From: Tyzzerella sp. An114
Lineage (GTDB): Bacteria > Bacillota > Clostridia > Lachnospirales > Anaerotignaceae
Direction of reading: 5' to 3'
NCBI RefSeq assembly: GCF_002161055.1
Contig: NZ_NFLT01000006.1
Span: 154,215 to 218,214 of the forward strand
Length of the DNA stretch: 64,000 bases
This document shows, piece after piece, positions 57,962 through 64,000 of the stretch. Below the pieces are notes generated by a model that did no database searches, was not told the DNA's origin, and saw nothing but the letters and a program-made list of their open reading frames with translations. Made by a program: the position numbers and the translations under genes. Each line of letters begins with the position of its first letter. The stretch's first letter is position 1.

Positions 57962-58711
57962 CTATTCATAGTATATTTTATAAACCTCATCTGTATATGT
58001 TCCATCACTGTTATATACAATAAGAGGAGCCATAACTTTAAGCCATGATTTTGAATTTCTTACAGCTTCAATCAAAATCATAGAAGGCTCTTTATCAATA
58101 TAAGAGTGTATAAAACGTAATTTTTTAGGTTCAAGTTTATTTTCTCTAAGTTTAAACATAATATCAGAAAGTCTGTGAGGTCTGTGAACCATATAAAACC
58201 TTCCGCCATTTTTCAAAAGTTTTGCTGCCCCTTTTATAACATCATCAAGACTGCAAAGTATTTCATGTCTGGCAATAGCTTTTGGTGTAAAATCATTTTT
58301 AAGACCTCCACCATCATTCATATAGGGAGGATTTGAAGTTATAACATCGAAAGACGCCAATTTGTACATACTAAGAACATCTTTAATGTCACCTTGGTCA
58401 ATATCAATTTTATCTGAAAGACCATTAAGTTTTACACTTCTTCTTGCCATTTCAACACTTTCTTCTTGTATCTCTAATCCTGTAAAATGATTACCTTCTG
58501 TTTTTGCCTCAAGCAAAATAGGTATTATTCCTGTTCCTGTACCCATATCAAGAACATTTTCACCTTTTTTTACAGTGGCAAAACCACTTAAAAGTACAGC
58601 ATCAATTCCAAAACAGAACTTTTTAGGGTCTTGAATTATTTTATAACCTTTTCTATGAAGGTCATCAACCCTCTCATAATCATTTATAAAAACATCTTTA
58701 TCAGTCATCAT
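57962..58711 (-). CDS. TrmN6/YabB-type adenine-N6 methyltransferase
   Basis: The 249-aa class I SAM methyltransferase has VLDMGTGTGIIPILL (motif I) and the N6-adenine motif NPPY (TSNPPYMNDGG), with GFGIDAVLL-like FCFGIDAVLLSGF at the start. The homologous family methylates A37 of tRNA-Val; the target here is inferred. The ATG at 58711 with SD GGAG is preferred to the TTG frame start at 58735. It overlaps ricT by 11 nt. Confidence 0.88.
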   Translation of the reverse strand: MMTDKDVFINDYERVDDLHRKGYKIIQDPKKFCFGIDAVLLSGFATVKKGENVLDMGTGTGIIPILLEAKTEGNHFTGLEIQEESVEMARRSVKLNGLSDKIDIDQGDIKDVLSMYKLASFDVITSNPPYMNDGGGLKNDFTPKAIARHEILCSLDDVIKGAAKLLKNGGRFYMVHRPHRLSDIMFKLRENKLEPKKLRFIHSYIDKEPSMILIEAVRNSKSWLKVMAPLIVYNSDGTYTDEVYKIYYE

Positions 58712-59588
58712 ATTTATCTCCAAGAAGTTTTTCAAGTTCCTTTTCAGCCTCGTCCTGTTTAGCCTTCTTTTTGCGTTTTATAACTTTTATTTCATCAACA
58801 GCATAAAAACCTATTGTAGGTGCATCATTTTCTGTTTTTCTAACAGCAGCTTTCACAACCTGCATAAGAACATTTGTTGAAAGTATTTCACCATTTCCGT
58901 CTGGTGTTGATATTATATCTCCAACATTAGGAAGTTTTTTATTAAGTTCCTCGTAAACGTCCTCTTCATATTTGAGACAACACATAAGACGACCACATAT
59001 ACCTGAAATTTTTGTTGGATTAAGTGAAAGACTTTGTTCTTTAGCCATTTTTATTGAAACAGGGTGGAAATCTCCCAAAAATGTGGCACAACAGAGAGGA
59101 CGACCACATATGCCTATACCATTAAGCATTTTAGCCTCGTCACGAACACCAATCTGTCTTAATTCTATTCTTGTTCTAAATATAGCAGCAAGCTCTTTTA
59201 CAAGCTCTCTAAAGTCAACTCTGCCATCAGATGTAAAGTAGAATATAAGTTTATTATGGTCAAAAGTTATTTCCACATCTATAAGTTTCATATCAAGTTG
59301 ATGTTTTGATATTTTTTCAAGACAAACTTCAAAAGCCTCATTCTCTTTTATTTTATTTTCAGCAGCAAGGGCTGTATCTTCATCAGTAGCTACACGTATA
59401 ACTTTTTTAAGAGGAAGAACAACATCTTCATCAGGTACAAGCATATTACCCTTTATTACAGAACCATATTCAACACCTCTTGCAGTCTCTACAATAGCAT
59501 AACTTCCGGCTTCAATAGTCTGTCCGTCAGGGTCAAAATAATATATTTTTCCTGCCTTTTTAAATCGTATTCCTACAACTTCTATCAT
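58701..59588 (-). CDS. ricT: RicT/YaaT, PSP1-domain protein
   Basis: RicT is a subunit of the RicA-RicF-RicT complex that carries [4Fe-4S] clusters and promotes RNase-Y-dependent mRNA maturation and sporulation phosphorelay in B. subtilis. The 295-aa protein has the PSP1 domain with the Cys-rich signatures GICGRPLCCATFLG and SGICGRLMCCLKYEE. A Lys/Glu-rich C-terminal tail follows. It starts directly after the holB stop (adjacent codons), with SD AAAGGAG inside holB. No yaaR or yabA is seen next to it. Confidence 0.93.
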   Translation of the reverse strand: MIEVVGIRFKKAGKIYYFDPDGQTIEAGSYAIVETARGVEYGSVIKGNMLVPDEDVVLPLKKVIRVATDEDTALAAENKIKENEAFEVCLEKISKHQLDMKLIDVEITFDHNKLIFYFTSDGRVDFRELVKELAAIFRTRIELRQIGVRDEAKMLNGIGICGRPLCCATFLGDFHPVSIKMAKEQSLSLNPTKISGICGRLMCCLKYEEDVYEELNKKLPNVGDIISTPDGNGEILSTNVLMQVVKAAVRKTENDAPTIGFYAVDEIKVIKRKKKAKQDEAEKELEKLLGDKYDD

Positions 59589-60584
59589 TTAATAACTCTC
59601 CTTTAGTTTCATAAGAAGAACTTCCATACAGAGACGGAAGTTTACATTCTTTAAAAGCTGATTTTTAGCCTCAAGACAGGCTTCTGCCTTATCTATAATA
59701 CACTCAGCACTGTATTTATTGGCTTCTTTAAAAATTATATCTTTTTTATCTTTCTGTATAATATATTTATCATCTTTTAAAACTTTTGCTGATAACATAT
59801 CTCTGTACCACATATACATTATATCTAAAAGACCTTTTTCATTTTTATACTCCTCAATATACTTTACAGAGTCACAAGCATAAAAATCATTTTTACCATA
59901 AAGATTTGTTATTGTATTTATAATATTTTCACGCATTTCTATAAACTCTGATGACTGGGACATCATAAGAGCTCTTCCTATACTTCCCCTTGAATATTCA
60001 GCAAAAAGCTCTATTTTCTCATCAGGTATCTCTGTATATGTTCTTATATAATTTATAACCTCACCATTTGAAAGAGGACGTATTTTTATATTTACACATC
60101 TTGAAAGTACCGTTGGCAAAAACTTTTCAGGATTTCTTGCCAAAAGTATAAAAACACCATACTCTGGAGGTTCTTCAAGAGTTTTTAAAAAGGCATTTTG
60201 AGCCTCTTTTGTCATATCATCAGCATTTTCAATTATAAATACTTTATATTTGTATTTATAAGGTTTTATTGATACATTCTCTATAACTTGCTCACGAATA
60301 TCATTAACACCTATTGATTTTGTTTTTCCCTTTTTAGGTTTAACATAGAATATATCGGGATTATTTCCATTTTCAAAGCTTTTACAACTTATACAGTTAC
60401 AGCAAGCATCAGTTTTGCCTTCCTCACATAATAAAGTTTTTGCAAAAGTTTCTCCAATCAAAGTTTTTCCACAACCTTCATCGCCACTTATTATATAGGC
60501 ATGGGAAACTTTATTATAAAATATTGCATTTTTTAAAAGTTTTATTATTGTTTGGTTACCCGTTATATTTCTAAAGGTTCTCAT
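59589..60584 (-). CDS. holB: DNA polymerase III subunit delta'
   Basis: HolB is the delta' clamp-loader subunit. The 331-aa protein has the AAA+ fold with SGDEGCGKTLIGETFAK (P-loop), a zinc cluster (CCNCISC), KTLEEPPEYGVFIL, and LSRC sensor residues. The ATG at 60584 with SD GGAGATAG is preferred to the TTG at 60599. It lies 17 nt after the c-di-AMP receptor gene. Confidence 0.93.
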   Translation of the reverse strand: MRTFRNITGNQTIIKLLKNAIFYNKVSHAYIISGDEGCGKTLIGETFAKTLLCEEGKTDACCNCISCKSFENGNNPDIFYVKPKKGKTKSIGVNDIREQVIENVSIKPYKYKYKVFIIENADDMTKEAQNAFLKTLEEPPEYGVFILLARNPEKFLPTVLSRCVNIKIRPLSNGEVINYIRTYTEIPDEKIELFAEYSRGSIGRALMMSQSSEFIEMRENIINTITNLYGKNDFYACDSVKYIEEYKNEKGLLDIMYMWYRDMLSAKVLKDDKYIIQKDKKDIIFKEANKYSAECIIDKAEACLEAKNQLLKNVNFRLCMEVLLMKLKESY

Positions 60585-60601
60585 ATATACTATCTCCAAA
60601 A

Positions 60602-60928
60602 TCAGAATTTTCTGAACTCTGAAACATCAACAACAAAAACTGTCGCTCCACCTACAACAATTTCAATAGGTCTTGAAACATACCCTTGAACACCACCATA
60701 AGGAGTTTCTATTGTTGTAAGCTCTTTTCTACTCTTACAACATCTCTCAAATATACTCATAACTTTTTCAACAAGTCTATCCTCAACACCTATAAGAAGT
60801 GTTGTATTTCCAGCTCTCAAAAATCCACCTGTTGATGAAAGTTTTGTAACAAAAAAACCTTCCTCACGAAGTGTGTCCATTGTATTTTTAACATCATCAT
60901 CATGTATAATTGAAATTACAAGTTTCAT
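60602..60928 (-). CDS. darA: PII-like cyclic-di-AMP receptor DarA (YaaQ)
   Basis: The 108-aa protein matches the DarA/PstA family: LSSTGGFLRAGNTTLLIGV (c-di-AMP pocket), the B-loop region around VEDRLVEKV, and PIEIVVGGATVFVVDVSEF. DarA is a trimeric c-di-AMP-binding signal protein of unknown output. It is in the usual position between tmk and holB. SD GAGAAGGT. Confidence 0.93.
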   Translation of the reverse strand: MKLVISIIHDDDVKNTMDTLREEGFFVTKLSSTGGFLRAGNTTLLIGVEDRLVEKVMSIFERCCKSRKELTTIETPYGGVQGYVSRPIEIVVGGATVFVVDVSEFRKF

Positions 60929-60957
60929 AAAACATACCTTCTCTCTAAAATTAATAA

Positions 60958-61575
60958 TTACAAAATTTTATTAATATATTCTATTACCTGTTTATGTACA
61001 TCAGAAATACTTTGTGAAGCATCAACTCTTTTTATTCTCTCAGGATATAATTTCAAAAGATTTTGGTATCCATCATAAACTCTTTTATGGAAATCTTCTT
61101 TTTCTTTCTCTATTCTGTCAAGCTTATGCATATTTTTTTTGCGTTTAATTCCTTCTTCCGGTGTTATATCAAAATAGAGTGTAATATCAGGAGTTATACC
61201 ACAAACAGCATATTTATTTATATCTTCTATTAATTCTCTTGAAATTCCCCTTGCAGAAGACTGATAGGCAATACTTGAGTCTACAAATCTATCACATATA
61301 ACAATTTTACCTTCTAAGAGTGCCGGTTTTATTTTTTCATTTACGTGCTGAGCTCTTGAGGCTGCATAAAGCATAGCTTCTGTAATATCGCTCATCTCAC
61401 TGTTTTCTGTATCAAGTATTATCTCTCTTATTTTTTCTCCTATTGGTGTACCACCTGGTTCTCTTGTAACCAAAACATCTCTACCTTTTTTTGAAAGATA
61501 TTCTGTCAAAAGTTCTATCTGTGTAGATTTTCCTGCTCCGTCTGTACCTTCTATTGTTATAAACAAGCCTTTCAT
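60958..61575 (-). CDS. tmk: Thymidylate kinase
   Basis: Tmk phosphorylates dTMP to dTDP. The 205-aa protein has GTDGAGKSTQIELL (P-loop), VTREPGGTPIGEKIREIIL, CDRFVDSSIAYQSSARGIS (DRx motif and lid) and YFDITPEEGIKRK. Normal length. SD AGAGGTG. It is the first gene of the holB-ricT cluster. Confidence 0.96.
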   Translation of the reverse strand: MKGLFITIEGTDGAGKSTQIELLTEYLSKKGRDVLVTREPGGTPIGEKIREIILDTENSEMSDITEAMLYAASRAQHVNEKIKPALLEGKIVICDRFVDSSIAYQSSARGISRELIEDINKYAVCGITPDITLYFDITPEEGIKRKKNMHKLDRIEKEKEDFHKRVYDGYQNLLKLYPERIKRVDASQSISDVHKQVIEYINKIL

Positions 61576-61665
61576 AAATAATACACCTCTGCAATAAAAA
61601 TTATCTTATCTATTTTACCATAAAACACAATCTTTTAAAACTGAATTTTAACACCTAAAAAAGTG

Positions 61666-61697
61666 AAAGCCTTTTTTGATTTAACAAAAAAGGCTTT
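61666..61697. terminator. Terminator after spoVT
   Basis: AAAGCCTTTTTTG/CAAAAAAGGCTTT is a perfect 13-bp stem, 11 nt after the spoVT stop. A T-rich stretch follows on the minus strand (CACTTTTTTAGG), and a longer T-run on the plus side. Confidence 0.8.
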
Positions 61698-61707
61698 TTT
61701 TTAAATA

Positions 61708-62253
61708 TCATTGTTCCATTTGTTTTCCTAAAAAACCGGCTGCTGTCTGAGCCAATTTACCTTCAACTTCTCCCATAGGTCTGTCATTTGATAAAAAGAG
61801 CACAGCACCCATAACATCTCCCTCGGAAATAATAGGAGTTATAAGCTGACTGTTATAAACATCTTCCAAATCGTCTTCCAATATAGGTACAAAATTGCTT
61901 TCATTTCTCTTTGCAATAACTGTGCTTCTCTGATTTATACATTTTTCAAGGTCAGCACTTATATGTTTTTCATAAAAATCTTTTTTAGAACCACCAGAAA
62001 CAGCTATAATATGGTCTCTATCAACAATACAAGTTATATGTCCTGCTGCCTGTGCAAGGCTTTCAGCATATTCCTTTGCAAATGTTCCAAGTTCACCTAT
62101 TGGTGAATATTTCTTTAATATTATTTCTCCTTCTCGGTCTGTAAATATCTCAAGAGGGTCTCCCTCTCTTATGCGAAGTGTTCTTCTTATTTCTTTAGGT
62201 ATAACAACCCTTCCAAGGTCATCTATTCTTCTGACAATTCCTGTTGCTTTCAT
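61708..62253 (-). CDS. spoVT: Stage V sporulation protein T
   Basis: SpoVT is a forespore transcription regulator acting late in sporulation. The 181-aa product has an N-terminal AbrB-type swapped-hairpin DNA-binding domain (ATGIVRRIDDLGRVVIPKEI) and a C-terminal GAF-like domain (CIVDRDHIIAVSGGSKKDF, GDVMGAVLFLSND). This domain pair and length distinguish SpoVT from AbrB. SD GGAGGAG. It sits upstream of tmk with a terminator between. Confidence 0.94.
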   Translation of the reverse strand: MKATGIVRRIDDLGRVVIPKEIRRTLRIREGDPLEIFTDREGEIILKKYSPIGELGTFAKEYAESLAQAAGHITCIVDRDHIIAVSGGSKKDFYEKHISADLEKCINQRSTVIAKRNESNFVPILEDDLEDVYNSQLITPIISEGDVMGAVLFLSNDRPMGEVEGKLAQTAAGFLGKQMEQ

Positions 62254-62380
62254 AAAAAAACTCCTCCACTTTTAAATTATGTCTGTAATTGTATTATTTG
62301 TAAAGTAATACAAAATATACACAAAATTTTAATTGTAGAAATATCATATTTTTCCATAAAAGCAAACTATATAATTATTA

Positions 62381-63175
62381 TCAGATTACAAAGAAACCAA
62401 AGTTTATACACAATAAAACACCAACTACAATTCCTGCTATAAAACACATTAAACCTACAAATATTAAAATTGAAATATTTTGTTGTTTATAAGTTTTAAA
62501 ATTATTCTTTTTAACACTATTTTTATTAGTTGGTTTAGGATTATATCTAAAATTATTTATTACAATATTCAAAAAATCTTTTACATATTTTCTATTCTCT
62601 TTATCTCTAAGACTTTCTAAATCAAATTTTTCATATCCATAATATTCAAGTCTCATAACAGTTCTTTTTATAACAGTATCTAAAGAATTAACACCATAAA
62701 AATTACTATAATCAGCTTCACTTTGTAATTTAGAAAGCATGTCCCACATTACAGCAGGAAAACCAACTCTGTCATCAATAGAGCCAAAAGCTGTAAAAAC
62801 ATCAACAGAAACTTCAAGAGCAATATATTTATATTTGCTGTCTGTTTCAAAACCAAAACATTCCATATTGTCTTGTATAATTTTTATTATTTTTTCACTT
62901 ATATCTTTACGACTAACCTTTTCATCGTCACGTTCTCTCAATGAACAAGGATAAATAAGACTCCAGCCTAATATAAAACCTTTTTTCCACAAATTATTTT
63001 CATCAAAATCAATATTTTTAAGTTCTTCAATATATAATTTTGCTAATTTTCTATAAATATCAATATTTACTCTTGTTTCTTCCAGAAATCTTTCATAATA
63101 TTCTTTAAATTGTTCATAGTAATTAATTTCTTTAAAAGCTCTATAAAACTCATCAATGCTAATATTTTTACCCAT
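62381..63175 (-). CDS. Tail-anchored protein of unknown function
   Basis: The 264-aa protein is mostly helical and charged (for example YYERFLEETRVNIDIYRKLAKLYI) with a conserved-looking central GFPAVMWDMLSKL. It ends in one C-terminal TM helix (about 233-262, ILIFVGLMCFIAGIVVGVLL). I do not recognise the family. It starts 3 nt after the helicase-like gene's stop with SD AAGGGG, so the two are translationally coupled and probably work together. Confidence 0.7.
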   Translation of the reverse strand: MGKNISIDEFYRAFKEINYYEQFKEYYERFLEETRVNIDIYRKLAKLYIEELKNIDFDENNLWKKGFILGWSLIYPCSLRERDDEKVSRKDISEKIIKIIQDNMECFGFETDSKYKYIALEVSVDVFTAFGSIDDRVGFPAVMWDMLSKLQSEADYSNFYGVNSLDTVIKRTVMRLEYYGYEKFDLESLRDKENRKYVKDFLNIVINNFRYNPKPTNKNSVKKNNFKTYKQQNISILIFVGLMCFIAGIVVGVLLCINFGFFVI

Positions 63176-63178
63176 AAT

Positions 63179-64000
63179 TTATACCCCTTCTATTTGTGCC
63201 ACAATATTTTTTATATTATCAATTTCACGTTGAGAATTTGTATGCCAATTGACAGAATACAGTCTATAAATATTCCAACCTTTATTTTTTAACACATCTG
63301 GATAAATAATTTCTCTATCACCAATATTATTTTTAAATTCTTTAAAATCATCAACAATAATACCCAGTGAATACTTATCTCTATTATTTGATACAATTCC
63401 TATATCAATTTTAAATTTTCCTTTTCCTATATTTGTATTTACATCAAAACCTTCTTTTATCAAATATTTTGCAATATTATCAATCATTGAATTATTTTTA
63501 AATACATTTTCATTGTTATAACAAAATTCTTTATTTGATAAATCCAAAGTATTTTCAACTATATTTTCATAGTCATATTTAAGTGTTTTTTTAGGCACAT
63601 TCATAATAATAGCCCTTTCAAATATACTTTCAAAATATGTATCAAATTTAAAAGTATCATCACCAAAAATCAAACATCTTTTACCATGAAAAATAGGTAT
63701 AAGTGATTTATCAACAGACAAATTAAAACCTTCATCAATAATAACAACATCAAATTTATCAAAATCTAAAGGTATATATTTAGATACAAAATCAGAACTC
63801 ATAATCATACATGGATAAATTTCTCTTATTATAGAAGGCATACTATTAAATATACTTTCTATACTTCTATCTTTATTTCTATGTATAAACTTTTGTAAAT
63901 TAGTAAATTCAACTCTATTTTCATTAAAAACATTTTTAATATTTTCAATATATACTTTAATTATATTATTTTTTATATCTTTACGCAGTCTTTCTTCTTC
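63179..64000 (-). CDS. Helicase-nuclease-like protein, C-terminal part, 5' end beyond the window
   Basis: The frame is open to the right edge, so 273 C-terminal residues are seen. The first part resembles the second RecA domain of DUF4011/DUF3320-type superfamily 1 helicases (SIIREIYPCMIMSS..VSKYIP, then FDVVIIDEG). However, the usual DEASQ is DEGFN and the following GDPKQ-like loop is GDDTFK, so catalysis may be lost. The last ~90 residues resemble the MTES-1575/Vsr-like nuclease fold (KFKIDIGIVS, LGIIVDDF, KNKGWNIYRLYSVNWH). Related helicase-nuclease fusions occur in phage-defence systems; function here is unproven. Confidence 0.65.
   Translation of the reverse strand, partial: EEERLRKDIKNNIIKVYIENIKNVFNENRVEFTNLQKFIHRNKDRSIESIFNSMPSIIREIYPCMIMSSDFVSKYIPLDFDKFDVVIIDEGFNLSVDKSLIPIFHGKRCLIFGDDTFKFDTYFESIFERAIIMNVPKKTLKYDYENIVENTLDLSNKEFCYNNENVFKNNSMIDNIAKYLIKEGFDVNTNIGKGKFKIDIGIVSNNRDKYSLGIIVDDFKEFKNNIGDREIIYPDVLKNKGWNIYRLYSVNWHTNSQREIDNIKNIVAQIEGV

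Noticed and set aside
63179..64000. Calling the right-edge genes a named phage-defence system
   Set aside because: Only part of the helicase-like gene is visible and key motifs are altered; no other defence genes are in the window.

Overview
The window is AT-rich DNA from a low-GC, Gram-positive, endospore-forming anaerobe, most likely class Clostridia and probably near Lachnospirales. The sporulation genes cotJA/B/C, spoIIP and spoVT, a T-box riboswitch and a giant 2-hydroxyacyl-CoA-dehydratase-type protein support this. The species cannot be named from the sequence. Most genes lie on the minus strand, so operons read from right to left.

Bases 1-18,000 hold translation and transcription housekeeping genes: the S10 operon (rpsJ-rplC-rplD-rplW-rplB-rpsS-rplV-rpsC-rplP, running off the left edge), the str region (rpsL-rpsG-fusA-tuf) and rpoB-rpoC. 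The rpoBC pair starts from its own long leader and is not preceded by rplJ-rplL. A strong promoter and terminator on the opposite strand of that leader frame a candidate small RNA of about 78 nt. Bases 18,470-22,960 carry a CD1247-type zinc-ribbon protein, efp, yqeG, a metallo-beta-lactamase-fold hydrolase, an unlisted 32-aa ORF, a diguanylate cyclase, tRNA-Arg(ACG) and a RidA protein.

The most striking locus is 23,123-26,527, the spore-coat operon cotJA-cotJB-cotJC. The cotJC gene (manganese-catalase family) is cut in two by a 2,229-bp element that carries only a PLP-dependent aminotransferase and a short serine recombinase. Both junctions contain TAGGTA. Recombination between the two copies would restore one uninterrupted 201-codon cotJC frame, and the element circle would carry a symmetric site centred on GG. 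This has the architecture of a developmentally excised intervening element, like the sigK skin element, here inside a spore-coat catalase gene.

Bases 26,560-49,130 carry ftsH, spoIIP, ileS with a T-box leader (specifier AUC), a nicotinate phosphoribosyltransferase, ppk-ppx, a Gly/Asn/Asp-rich lipoprotein, malQ, and pth-mfd-prsA-like. They also hold a membrane histidine kinase, its response regulator and a PH-domain membrane protein. Bases 49,467-54,407 encode a 1435-aa dehydratase-activator fusion with its TetR regulator and operator. Bases 54,749-61,575 form the conserved tmk-darA-holB-ricT-trmN-rsmI cluster, extended by a YbaK-type deacylase, an Orn/Lys/Arg decarboxylase-family enzyme and a small membrane protein; spoVT precedes it. 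The right edge holds a tail-anchored protein and the C-terminal part of a helicase-nuclease-like protein with degenerate motifs.

Coordinates of promoters, hairpins and terminators were read by eye. Function calls rest on recognised family motifs, not on database searches.
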